From Aldersonia kunmingensis (GTDB lineage Bacteria; Actinomycetota; Actinomycetes; Mycobacteriales; Mycobacteriaceae), in assembly GCF_001646865.1 (NCBI RefSeq), contig NZ_LRRB01000324.1, positions 1-64,000 on the forward strand: 64,000 bases of DNA, given 5' to 3'. Positions within the stretch are counted from its first letter, which is position 1, and every line of letters begins with the position of its first letter. Under the pieces are notes generated by a model. That model saw nothing but the letters and a program-made list of their open reading frames with translations, did no database searches and had not been told where the DNA came from. Below, in pieces: positions 9,030-17,176 of this stretch. The position numbers were made by a program, and so were the translations under genes.

Positions 9030-9775
9030 GCACCTTCACACCCGACCGGAGCGCCGAAGCGCCGGTGCAGCCGCCGGGCGGCAAGCCGGACGTCAGGTTG
9101 ATGACGTGGTTCTTTCCGGCCTGGTACGGCGTCTTCGGGGTCATCATCTGCCTATTGGCGAGGGTGACACCGCCGCCGCGGCCGGATGTGAGCGATGCCG
9201 AGAAGGTCGAGTTCTTCACCGCCCACGGGCTGACCATCCAGATCGGTTTCTGCCTCCTGCTGATCCTGCTCGGCGGCGCCGCGATGACAAACGGACTCGT
9301 CGCGTATCACATGAAGCGCATGTCGGTGGGATCGGTTTTTGCCTACGGCTACATCGGCGGGATGGCCGTCGGCGCACTGCCCGGCTTTCTGCTCGTCGCG
9401 GTGTGCTTCCTGACAGCGACGTTCCGCGCCGATCGAGAGCCCGAACTGGTCGGACTGCTCTACGACCTAGGCCTGCTGTCCTACAACGGATCACTCGGCT
9501 GTTTCACCGCCGCGTACTTCGTGCTCGCGGTCGCCATCCTCTACGACAAGAACGACATCTTTCCGAAATGGTTCGCCTACGTGACGATCTGGCAGGTCAT
9601 CACCGAGGTCATCGCCACCCAGATGTTCGTGTTCGAATCCGGCCCGTTCGCCTGGAACGGTTCGATCGCCTTCTGGTGGGCGGTGGTGGTGTTCTCCGTC
9701 TGGCTGTGTGCGCTGATCTTCATACTCCGGCAGGCGGCCGCGAACGAACCTGTCGACGAACCGGCACTGGACTGA
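9026..9775 (+). CDS. Multi-pass membrane protein of unknown function, second paralogue
   Basis: A 249-residue membrane protein. TTG at 9026 overlaps the stop of the preceding gene (TTGA), the usual form of translational coupling; GTG at 9065 is an alternative start. A proline-rich N-terminal stretch is followed by about six membrane helices. The shared motifs are FRADREPELVGLLYDL, FPKWFAY and GPFAWNGSIAFWW. No function is known. Tight linkage with its paralogue and with oxidase-type subunits downstream suggests the two form a heterodimer in one complex. Confidence 0.7.
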   Translation: MSTFTPDRSAEAPVQPPGGKPDVRLMTWFFPAWYGVFGVIICLLARVTPPPRPDVSDAEKVEFFTAHGLTIQIGFCLLLILLGGAAMTNGLVAYHMKRMSVGSVFAYGYIGGMAVGALPGFLLVAVCFLTATFRADREPELVGLLYDLGLLSYNGSLGCFTAAYFVLAVAILYDKNDIFPKWFAYVTIWQVITEVIATQMFVFESGPFAWNGSIAFWWAVVVFSVWLCALIFILRQAAANEPVDEPALD

Positions 9776-9785
9776 GGCAATCGAA

Positions 9786-10397
9786 ATGACGCAATCAGAC
9801 GCTCTGCCCGTTCCGGCACCGACGCCGTCGGACGAGCCGGAGGCAGCTCCCCGCGCACACCTTCCCGGCGACGGAAACATGTGGGTGATGGTCCTCGGCG
9901 ACCTGATCATCTTCGGCGGCTACTTCATCATCTACATGATCTACCGGAACATGTATCCGGACGAGTTCCTGGAAGCGCAGCAACATCTCGTCATCAACCT
10001 CGGTGTGCTCAATACGGTTGTCCTGCTGACGAGTTCATGGTTCGTGGCCCGCGCCGCGTTCGCGGCGCGATCGGACCGGCATGAACACGCTGTGCGGCTC
10101 CTCTACGCCGGCGGACTCCTCGGCCTGCTGTTCATGGCGGTCAAGGGCTACGAGTGGTACACGAAAATCAATGCCGGGCAGACCAATTCCGAGGTCTTCT
10201 ACTCGTTCTACTACGTGATCACCGGTGTTCACCTGGTGCATGTGCTGATCGGCCTGATCGTGCTCGGCGTCCTCGTGCGCGAGCTGCGAAACCCGTCGCG
10301 GCGACGGGTGTCGGTCATCGAATCAGGCGCGGTCTATTGGCACATGGTCGATCTGCTCTGGGTGATCATCTTCGCTCTTCTGTATGTGATGAGGTAG
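9786..10397 (+). CDS. NorE-like haem-copper oxidase subunit III family protein
   Basis: A 203-residue, five-helix protein of the cytochrome c oxidase subunit III family, of the shorter NorE type. Typical motifs are PGDGNMWVMVLGDLIIF at the first helix, TGVHLVHVLIG mid-protein and YWHMVDLLWVIIFALLY at the C-terminus. NorE proteins accompany nitric oxide reductases and some quinol oxidases but carry no catalytic haem. No catalytic subunit I or norB gene is in the window. The start is ATG at 9786, 10 bp after the preceding stop. Confidence 0.82.
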   Translation: MTQSDALPVPAPTPSDEPEAAPRAHLPGDGNMWVMVLGDLIIFGGYFIIYMIYRNMYPDEFLEAQQHLVINLGVLNTVVLLTSSWFVARAAFAARSDRHEHAVRLLYAGGLLGLLFMAVKGYEWYTKINAGQTNSEVFYSFYYVITGVHLVHVLIGLIVLGVLVRELRNPSRRRVSVIESGAVYWHMVDLLWVIIFALLYVMR

Positions 10398-10399
10398 CC

Positions 10400-10699
10400 A
10401 TGACGAACCAAGCGAACGCCTCGCCCCGCCCCATTTCGCAGCGGAGCATCACCTGGGCCTGGCTGGCACTGGTCGCGATCACGATCGGGTCGGGTTGGCT
10501 CGCACCGGCGCATGTCGCAGGTCCAGTGCAGCCCAGCACGGCCATCACCTTCGTGGTCGTCGTTCTGGCCGCGATCAAATCGCGCGTGATCATCCAGTAC
10601 TTCATGGAAGTGCGCGCGGCACCCCGGTGGCTCATACGAGCCACCGACGCTTGGCTGACGGTGCTGGTCGTCGCGATTCTCGGGATCTACCTCAGCTAG
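10400..10699 (+). CDS. Prokaryotic cytochrome c oxidase subunit IV-like (NorF-like) membrane protein
   Basis: A 99-residue protein with three predicted membrane helices. The segment VVVLAAIKSRVIIQYFMEVRAAPRWLIRATDAW matches the prokaryotic Cox4/NorF pattern of a lysine-arginine pair between helices 2 and 3 (quoted here as AAIKSRVIIQYFME and RAAPRW). It lies 2 bp after the NorE-like gene. It is the last gene of the operon and converges on the SDR gene. Confidence 0.75.
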   Translation: MTNQANASPRPISQRSITWAWLALVAITIGSGWLAPAHVAGPVQPSTAITFVVVVLAAIKSRVIIQYFMEVRAAPRWLIRATDAWLTVLVVAILGIYLS

Positions 10700-10705
10700 C
10701 CGCGA

Positions 10706-11533
10706 TTACGAGGCACCCATCGCGCCAGCCGATGCCGCGGAGATGAGCGCCACCGCCTCGTTGCGGCTCAGAGACCCCAGGAACCCTGCGGCGGCACGCA
10801 TTTGTTCGCCGGCCATCAACGTCGGACCGTTGCCGAGGTTCTCGATTGCCTCGGCAACCACGTCCTCGACGGCGGCCGCGCCTTCGGGAACCGCGTCTTC
10901 ACTGGAGAGTTGGCCACGGCTGTGTTCGAGTCGGCGTAGCGCCGGGGTGTTCGTCTTGCCAAGGATCACCCCGAGCACATCCACGCCCTCGCCGTGCAAT
11001 TCGGCCCACAGCGATTCGGCGAACACCATGTCGAAGGCCTTCGAGGCGCCGTAGGCCACCATGTTCGGCCCACCGGCCAGTCCGGCGCCCGACCCGAAGA
11101 TCACGATGCCGCCCCGGCCGCGCGCCACCATCGGCTGTGCAAGCTGGTGGCACAGCTGCATTGGTACGACGCAGTTGCGCTGCACCATCGATTCAGCGGT
11201 CTCGATCGAATTGGACAGGAACGGCGCGAAATTCGGGTCGGCCCCCGCGCAGTACACGAGCATCCCGATCTCGAGATCGGCCACGCCCTCGAGGATCTGC
11301 GCCGCGGCCTGTGGCTGTGCGAGATCCAGTGCCAGCACGCGAGTCCCCACACCATGTCGCTCGGCGATGCCGGACGCGACGTCGTTCAGCACCTCGGCGC
11401 GACGCGCAATCAGCACGACGTCGACACCACGCGCCGCGAGTGACTCGGCAAACGTCGCGCCGACACCGTCGGACGCACCGGCGACGAGCGCCCACGGACC
11501 GTACTTGCGCGCGAATTCCGTTGTGCTAGTCAC
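10706..11533 (-). CDS. Short-chain dehydrogenase/reductase (SDR)
   Basis: A 275-residue NAD(P)-dependent oxidoreductase with a Rossmann fold. The cofactor motif is GASDGVG at about residues 19-25, an RR pair after the second strand (LIARRAEVL) hints at NADP(H), and the catalytic residues are the serine in IFGSGAG and YGASK. The substrate is unknown. GTG at 11533 overlaps the stop of the SnoaL-like gene by 4 bp, so it is the last gene of the alcohol-dehydrogenase operon. Confidence 0.85.
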   Translation of the reverse strand: MTSTTEFARKYGPWALVAGASDGVGATFAESLAARGVDVVLIARRAEVLNDVASGIAERHGVGTRVLALDLAQPQAAAQILEGVADLEIGMLVYCAGADPNFAPFLSNSIETAESMVQRNCVVPMQLCHQLAQPMVARGRGGIVIFGSGAGLAGGPNMVAYGASKAFDMVFAESLWAELHGEGVDVLGVILGKTNTPALRRLEHSRGQLSSEDAVPEGAAAVEDVVAEAIENLGNGPTLMAGEQMRAAAGFLGSLSRNEAVALISAASAGAMGAS

Positions 11534-11943
11534 GGGTTCGACACCACCACAACGCGCACCGAGGTGAACACCCGGTTCGCGATGCGCCAGCCGTCGCCGG
11601 TGCGGAGGAGGTCGTCGTCGTAGAAGCCGACCGCATTCACGCCCGATGCATTGTCGGCAGACATGACGAAGGCGTCTACGTAGGTCCGTGCCTGTGCTCG
11701 GTCACCGTCGACGGTGACGACGTGATTGCTCATCCGGTGCATGGTGTGACCGGCCGGCGCATGTACTGCCTCCATGAATTCGGTGACCGCGCCGACGCCG
11801 TTCCACTTTCCGATGTCGCCGTAGTCCAGCACGCAGTCCTCGGTGAACACGGTCCGGAACAGCGGCCAGTCCCGCCGATCGATACCGGTGGCGTAGCGCA
11901 ACAGCAGATCGTTGATGTCCTGGCGGTCTTCTCGCTCGGTCAT
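11530..11943 (-). CDS. SnoaL-like / NTF2-fold protein
   Basis: A 137-residue protein with the cone-shaped SnoaL-like fold: N-terminal helices (INDLLLRYATGIDRRDW), then FTEDCVLDYG, HRMSNHVV and a final strand after GDGWRIANRVF. Relatives include steroid isomerase-like and dehydratase-like enzymes as well as non-catalytic proteins. It is linked by 4-bp overlaps to the SDR (11533) and alcohol dehydrogenase genes (11940), so the three products probably act on one small-molecule pathway. Confidence 0.75.
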   Translation of the reverse strand: MTEREDRQDINDLLLRYATGIDRRDWPLFRTVFTEDCVLDYGDIGKWNGVGAVTEFMEAVHAPAGHTMHRMSNHVVTVDGDRAQARTYVDAFVMSADNASGVNAVGFYDDDLLRTGDGWRIANRVFTSVRVVVVSNP

Positions 11944-12992
11944 GATGCAGCTCCATTGGGATGAACGATGATTCGGGGTGGTCCCTCGCCGCGGCGGGCG
12001 AAGTCGATTGCGGCGGGGACATCGTCGAGATCGATCACCCTGCCGATACTCGGCGTCGGGTCGAGCCGACCTGCGGCGATCGCGTCGAGCGTGCCGTACC
12101 AGTCCTGTGGCATCGGGCCGCCACCGAACTGAATCGTCACACCCTGCCGCGTCGCGGTGGTGATGTCCAGGGTGTCACCGGTGTACCAGCCTCCGGCGCA
12201 ATAGATTCGGGTGGCCATGTCCGCGGACTCGACGAGTTTCTGGATCAGCCCGGAAGCGCCGACGCACTCGAACACCACCGCCGGACCCCACAGATTTCGT
12301 TCGGCGCGGAGTTCCCGCCAGACATCGAACGGCGATTCTTGCGCGGGGTCGACGACGACATGCGCGCCGAAGCAGTCGCGCGCCAGTTCGCGTCGCTCGG
12401 GATTGAAGTCGGACACGACGATCGGGTCGATGCCCCGGGCCGCGAGCGCCGCTACCGCGGACAGGCCGATCGCGCCGGCGCCAATCACGATCGGGATCTC
12501 GCCGGGCGCGAGAGCGGCTGAGCGAACATAGAATTCGCCGACCGCAAAGGCATCGACCAGTGCGACCGCATCGCTTGCGACATCGCTCTCGACCCGTCGG
12601 GCAATCCCTTCGGCGACCACGACCAATTCACCGAAGCTGCCCTGTGCGTCGGGATGCTGACCGATGATCCGGGCTCCGTCGGCACCGCCGTTGACGAGCC
12701 GGATGGGGATCGAGGTCACCCGAGTGCCGACCGGGAAGTTGTCGGTCGTGCCCGGTCCGTGCCCGATGACCTCACCGACGAATTCGTGGCCGAGCACGAT
12801 GTCGCGATCGGCGTCATAGAGCGATCGACCGGTTGGATCATCGACACCCATTTCGGGATGGTCCATGAAGTGCACATCCGAGGCGCAGATCGCCGTGCTC
12901 AGCGTCCGCAGGAGGAGTTCACCCTCGCCCGGCACCGGGTCCGCGGTGTCGCGGACCTCGAGCTTTCCCTCACGCAGCACAACCGCACGCAT
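11940..12992 (-). CDS. Zinc-binding alcohol dehydrogenase-like MDR protein
   Basis: A 350-residue medium-chain dehydrogenase/reductase. Catalytic-zinc ligands are visible (ICASDVHFMDHP and LGHEFVGEV), and a nucleotide-binding motif (GAGAIGLSAVAALAARG) supports NAD(P) binding. The four-cysteine structural-zinc lobe is absent: that stretch (IPIRLVNGGADGARIIG) has no cysteine. It is the first gene of a minus-strand operon with SnoaL-like and SDR genes and is divergent from an IclR regulator, the layout of a small inducible catabolic unit. The start is ATG at 12992. Confidence 0.82.
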   Translation of the reverse strand: MRAVVLREGKLEVRDTADPVPGEGELLLRTLSTAICASDVHFMDHPEMGVDDPTGRSLYDADRDIVLGHEFVGEVIGHGPGTTDNFPVGTRVTSIPIRLVNGGADGARIIGQHPDAQGSFGELVVVAEGIARRVESDVASDAVALVDAFAVGEFYVRSAALAPGEIPIVIGAGAIGLSAVAALAARGIDPIVVSDFNPERRELARDCFGAHVVVDPAQESPFDVWRELRAERNLWGPAVVFECVGASGLIQKLVESADMATRIYCAGGWYTGDTLDITTATRQGVTIQFGGGPMPQDWYGTLDAIAAGRLDPTPSIGRVIDLDDVPAAIDFARRGEGPPRIIVHPNGAAS

Positions 12993-13017
12993 TCGGACCT
13001 CCGATTAGGTGATCTCT

Positions 13018-13047
13018 AATATTCGAGATACTCTCTCGATATTTCGA
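13018..13047. promoter_or_regulatory. Candidate IclR operator between adh and iclR
   Basis: The inverted repeat TTCGAGA-N5-TCTCGAT (13022-13040) lies within a wider ATATTCGA/ATATTTCGA direct repeat. It sits midway between the two divergent start codons, where an IclR protein would control both its own gene and the dehydrogenase operon. Confidence 0.45.
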
Positions 13048-13083
13048 ACGGACTGTAAGCGGCAGCAGCGAGAGGAGTCAACG

Positions 13084-13932
13084 ATTCCCACATCGGCACC
13101 CACAAAACGCGTGCTCGACGTGCTCGAGTTGGTCGCCCGGGGCGATTCACTTCGCTTCTCCGATATCGCGCGCCGCCTCGACCTGACACAGGGCACCGCG
13201 CACGCGATCCTCGCCACGCTGTCCGACCGCGGCTGGATCACCCGCGATCCGTTGGACAAGTCGTATTCGCTCGGACCGGCAATGGCTGTCGTCGCCGCCC
13301 GCATGAGCACGGCTCGCCCACTGGCACACTCCGCACAGGCCGTCGCCGCGCAACTGTCGGCAGACACCGGTTACGCGGCCTCGGTCGTGGAGCGGGTCGA
13401 TGATTCCCTCGTGATCACCGCATTCGAGGGCGGTGGCCCTGCCCCTGCCGGAGCGCCCGGTGAGCGCATCCGCTTCGCGCCCCCCTTCGGAGTCGCCTTC
13501 GCGGCCTGGGACTCCCCCGCTGGACGCCGCGCATGGATCGATCGCGCCCCCGCCGATAGCCCGGAACTCGTCCGCCGGCTCGACGAGATCCTCACGCGTA
13601 CCCGCGAGCGGGGCTACGAAGTGGACTGGACGACACCGGCATTGGTGCAGGCCGCGCATCTGATGAGCACACTGCCCAACGAGGGTTTGCCCGATCACGT
13701 CCGCGAGATCACCGATCAACTCCTCGTGGAATTCACCACCATCGGCCTGCTCGGCAACGACGATCCCGCGCGGGACGCGCAGTCGGTCGCCACCATCGCG
13801 GCGCCGGTGTTCCGCGATCATCGCGTCGCACTGATCGTTGCTGTCCACCCGCTGCGGGCGCTCACCTCGGCCGAGGTCGACGAGGTCGGCAGCCAACTCG
13901 TCCGGGCGACGGCCGGAATCAGCGACCGGTAG
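13084..13932 (+). CDS. IclR-family transcriptional regulator (apparent ATT start)
   Basis: A 282-residue regulator with an N-terminal winged helix (KRVLDVLELVARG, FSDIARRLDLTQGTAHAILATL) and a C-terminal effector domain. The start is unusual. A strong ribosome binding site, AGAGGAG at 13071-13077, lies 6 nt before ATT at 13084, which gives a normal family N-terminus (PTSAPTKRVLDVL). The only upstream canonical start, GTG at 13009, adds 25 unrelated residues and lies inside the operator region. GTG at 13111 has no ribosome binding site and cuts into the HTH domain. It probably controls the divergent dehydrogenase operon. The 3' end overlaps the next convergent gene by 14 bp. Confidence 0.8.
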   Translation: MPTSAPTKRVLDVLELVARGDSLRFSDIARRLDLTQGTAHAILATLSDRGWITRDPLDKSYSLGPAMAVVAARMSTARPLAHSAQAVAAQLSADTGYAASVVERVDDSLVITAFEGGGPAPAGAPGERIRFAPPFGVAFAAWDSPAGRRAWIDRAPADSPELVRRLDEILTRTRERGYEVDWTTPALVQAAHLMSTLPNEGLPDHVREITDQLLVEFTTIGLLGNDDPARDAQSVATIAAPVFRDHRVALIVAVHPLRALTSAEVDEVGSQLVRATAGISDR

Positions 13933-15001
13933 CGACCGCTTCCGGGGCGGGCAGGACCGATTGGGCTCTCATCGCGAGGTTCAGGTGATAGGTGACGATC
14001 GCGAGTGTGAACAACCCGATCGCCATGTAGGTCACCGCGCCGAATCCTTCGACGGCAAAATCGACGAGCGCGTTCAGGAACGTGAAAACCAGTGCGGCAT
14101 AGCGCAACCACTGCAACGGCCACACCTTCGTAGTGCGCGTTCGAGCGATCATCGCCGGCAGCGAGAGCGCAAAGGTGATCGTCGCGCTGACGAGCAGGAT
14201 CACCGATGAGATGGAGGCGCCCTCGAGTTCGAGCTTGACGTTGTCATCGTCGTAGTAGACGCCGCCCATCGAAATGCCGGTCACGCCGAGCGCGAACGAC
14301 AGGAACGACGTGACCACCGTCAGCCAACCGACCACCGGTATCCAGCGCGGGCTGCGGAAGAAGTCCGGGATCAGCCGCTGGGCCCGCACCTGCACCGCAC
14401 GCAACCTCGCAGGCGCGGTAGGGGCCGCGTCGACGAGTGCCCGTACATGCGCGGCCTTTTCGGCGTCGGCGCCGCCGGCGAGTGCACGGTCGATCAGATG
14501 CCGCGCCTCGACTCGGCGATGGGGTGCGATCCCCCGCGCGACCCCATCCGCGGCGATCGACGCCGCCGACGCGAGGCACTCGTTCGCGCTGAGCGGCCGG
14601 ATGTCGCGCGTGATGCGCGAGGCAATGAGCAAGATGAACACCGAGATGTACATGATCTCGGCCGACGGTCCGTAAAAGTAGTCGTTGTCCTTCGTGACGA
14701 ACTTGCCGACCTCATCGAGGAACAACCCGAATCCGACGCCGCCCACGATGACGGCGGCCACCCGAACCCCCGCTCCCAGCAGCAGCCAGCAGATCAGCAA
14801 CGCGACCACCATTGCCGCACCGCCGTACAGCGCGTGCGCGATGTGCAGACTTCTGCCACCGACCTGCGGATAGCCGCTGAGTTCGAGGTACGCCCGGGTG
14901 CCAAGGATGGTTGCGACGGTGATCAGGAGGAATGCCTCCGCCAGCCCCGACCCCCCGGACACGCGGGTGAGAGGCCAGCGTCGTACAGCTTGTTCGGTCA
15001 T
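13919..15001 (-). CDS. Conserved multi-pass membrane protein of unknown function
   Basis: A 360-residue protein with about four membrane helices in the N-terminal third, a soluble, helical arginine-rich middle (about residues 140-215) and three or four C-terminal helices. A striking motif follows helix 3: GFGLFLDEVGKF, then an acidic-aromatic run DNDYFYGPSAE. I do not recognise the family. ATG at 14999-15001 was chosen because upstream in-frame sequence is not protein-like and would run into the divergent ada gene. Confidence 0.7.
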   Translation of the reverse strand: MTEQAVRRWPLTRVSGGSGLAEAFLLITVATILGTRAYLELSGYPQVGGRSLHIAHALYGGAAMVVALLICWLLLGAGVRVAAVIVGGVGFGLFLDEVGKFVTKDNDYFYGPSAEIMYISVFILLIASRITRDIRPLSANECLASAASIAADGVARGIAPHRRVEARHLIDRALAGGADAEKAAHVRALVDAAPTAPARLRAVQVRAQRLIPDFFRSPRWIPVVGWLTVVTSFLSFALGVTGISMGGVYYDDDNVKLELEGASISSVILLVSATITFALSLPAMIARTRTTKVWPLQWLRYAALVFTFLNALVDFAVEGFGAVTYMAIGLFTLAIVTYHLNLAMRAQSVLPAPEAVATGR

Positions 15002-15128
15002 CGCCCTGCCTCCAATCGGCGTCGACTTGCCGCACATCCGCTGTACACCAATTCGGGGTCGGTCGTGTCCGATTCGCCATGTCCGATTTCCGCTAGCCTC
15101 GATGGATGTGCATCGGCACAGTGGAGGC

Positions 15129-16616
15129 ATGACCGCAACCATCCGCACCGCGGCGCTCGACTTCGAGCGGTGCTATCGCGCGGCGTCCGCGCGTGACGCA
15201 CGGTTCGACGGACAATTCGTCACCGCCGTGCGCACCACAGGCATCTACTGCCGCCCGTCGTGCCCGGCGATCACCCCGAAACCAGGCAATGTCTCCTTCC
15301 TGCCGACCGCCGCGGCCGCACAACGCGCGGGGTACCGCGCCTGCCGCCGCTGCCTGCCCGATGCCGCGCCCGGCTCACCGGAGTGGAACGTCCGCTCCGA
15401 CCTGTCGGCGCGCGCGATGCGTCTGATCGCGGACGGCACGGTCGACCGTGTCGGCGTGGCCGGACTGGCAGCCGCGCTCGGCTATTCGTCGCGACAACTC
15501 ACCCGCACGCTGACGGAGGAACTCGGGGCCGGCCCACTTGCCCTTGCCCGCTCGCACCGCGCGCAGACCGCACGCCTGCTCATCCAGCGCACCGATATGC
15601 CGCTCTCCGATATCGCGTTCGCGGCGGGTTTCAGCAGCATCCGGCAGTTCAACGACACCGTTCGCGAGGTCTTTGCGGTGACGCCCACCCGGCTGCGAGA
15701 GGAGGCGGCCAAGCGCACGTCCGCCGATGCGGCTGTTGCTGCGGGGACGATCACGCTGTCGCTGCCGTTCCGCGAACCACTCGACCGGTCGTGGCTCGAG
15801 TGGTTCCTCCGCTCGCATGCCGCCGGAGGTCTCGAGGCGTGGTCGGGCGACGGGTACGTGCGCGCCATGCGCCTGCCCAACCGCCACGCGGTAGTTCGAA
15901 TCACTTTGGAGCCCAAGCATGTCCGGGCTCAGATCGCTCTTGCCGATATGCGGGACCTTGCCCCCGCGGTCGCGAAGCTGCGCCACCTGCTCGATCTCGA
16001 TGCGGATCCGCGGGCTGTCGACGACGCACTGATGCGCGACGAACTGCTCGCCCCAGCCGTTGCGGACACGCCCGGCATCCGGGTACCGGGAAACCTCGAC
16101 AGCACCGAACTACTGATCCGCACCATGATGGGCCAACAGGTCTCGGTGGCCGCGGCCGCGACGCACACCACCCGCCTGGTCGCCGCCCTCGGCGAACCCG
16201 TCACCTCCGACGCCCCGGGTGTCACGCACCTGTTCCCCACCGCCGAGTCGATCGCCGAGCACGGCGCAACCGTGCTCACCGGCCCGGCCCGGCGAATCGG
16301 TTCGATCGTCTCCGCGGCCGGCGCGCTCGCGGACGGCAGCCTCGCATTGCACGCCGGGCGGGAGGCCGCCGAACTGCGCGCCGACCTGCTCGCGCTGGAC
16401 CATGTCGGGCCGTGGACCGCGGACTACGTCACGATGCGGATCCTCGCGGATCCCGACGTACTGCTCGGCACGGACCTCGTCGTCCGGCAGGGCGCCGAAC
16501 AACTCGGCATCTCACTTCACGACTCCGCACACTGGGCGCCCTGGCGCTCCTACGTATCCATGCACCTGTGGCGCACCGCGTTGACGCGCCGCTCAGCGAG
16601 GAGGTTGGCACCATGA
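15129..16616 (+). CDS. AdaA-AlkA fusion: methyl-sensing regulator and 3-methyladenine DNA glycosylase
   Basis: A DNA alkylation-repair protein of 495 residues. The N-terminal Ada domain has the four zinc/methyl-acceptor cysteines C41, C45, C72 and C75. An AraC-type helix-turn-helix pair follows (LAAALGYSSRQLTRTL; LSDIAFAAGFSSIRQFNDT). The C-terminal half is an AlkA glycosylase with a helix-hairpin-helix (LDHVGPWTADYV) and the catalytic aspartate probably in LLGTDLV. The Ogt domain of E. coli Ada is missing but is encoded by the next, overlapping gene. ATG at 15129 has a GGAGG only 1 nt away; ATG at 15102 is an alternative. Confidence 0.88.
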   Translation: MTATIRTAALDFERCYRAASARDARFDGQFVTAVRTTGIYCRPSCPAITPKPGNVSFLPTAAAAQRAGYRACRRCLPDAAPGSPEWNVRSDLSARAMRLIADGTVDRVGVAGLAAALGYSSRQLTRTLTEELGAGPLALARSHRAQTARLLIQRTDMPLSDIAFAAGFSSIRQFNDTVREVFAVTPTRLREEAAKRTSADAAVAAGTITLSLPFREPLDRSWLEWFLRSHAAGGLEAWSGDGYVRAMRLPNRHAVVRITLEPKHVRAQIALADMRDLAPAVAKLRHLLDLDADPRAVDDALMRDELLAPAVADTPGIRVPGNLDSTELLIRTMMGQQVSVAAAATHTTRLVAALGEPVTSDAPGVTHLFPTAESIAEHGATVLTGPARRIGSIVSAAGALADGSLALHAGREAAELRADLLALDHVGPWTADYVTMRILADPDVLLGTDLVVRQGAEQLGISLHDSAHWAPWRSYVSMHLWRTALTRRSARRLAP

Positions 16617-17116
16617 ACGTCATGCACGCGACGCTGGAAACCCCTGCGGGACCATTCACCGCAATGGTCGACGCCGACGGCGTGGTCCTCGCCTCGGGGT
16701 GGACCGCCGATCCGGAGGCGCTGCGCGGGCTGATTCACCCGACGCTGCGACCCGCGGATTCCGCCGTCCGCGCCGAGCTCGGCGAAGCCACCCGAGCGAT
16801 CGAGGCGTACCACCGGGGCGACGTCACCGCGGTCGACGCGATACCCGTGGCCCAGCGATCCGGCGAATTCCTTGAACACGCGTGGCGAGTGCTGCGCAAG
16901 GTGCCGTCCGGCACCACGGTGACCTACCAGGGCTTTGCCGAGCTCTCCGGCAGGCCCGCAGCGACCCGCGCCGCGGCATCCGCATGCGCCCGAAACGCCG
17001 CGGCGCTCTTCGTGCCGTGTCATCGTGTCGTCCGAACGGACGGCGGTATGGGTGGATTTCGTTGGGGCACGGACGTGAAGCGGTGGTTGATCGCGCACGA
17101 ACGACACGAAGAATGA
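16613..17116 (+). CDS. ogt: Methylated-DNA--protein-cysteine S-methyltransferase
   Basis: A 167-residue suicide repair enzyme that moves a methyl group from O6-methylguanine (or O4-methylthymine) to its own cysteine. The active-site motif is PCHRVV with C136, preceded by the DNA-binding region TYQGFAELSGRPAATRAAASA. ATG at 16613 overlaps the ada-alkA stop (ATGA) and is preceded by GAGGAGG, so the pair is translationally coupled and likely induced together by the Ada domain. Confidence 0.93.
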   Translation: MNVMHATLETPAGPFTAMVDADGVVLASGWTADPEALRGLIHPTLRPADSAVRAELGEATRAIEAYHRGDVTAVDAIPVAQRSGEFLEHAWRVLRKVPSGTTVTYQGFAELSGRPAATRAAASACARNAAALFVPCHRVVRTDGGMGGFRWGTDVKRWLIAHERHEE

Positions 17117-17176
17117 GACGCTGATCGCGAGTCCCCGCCAGCAGCCCCGGTTTGGGGCGGACCGGAAGGATCGCGC

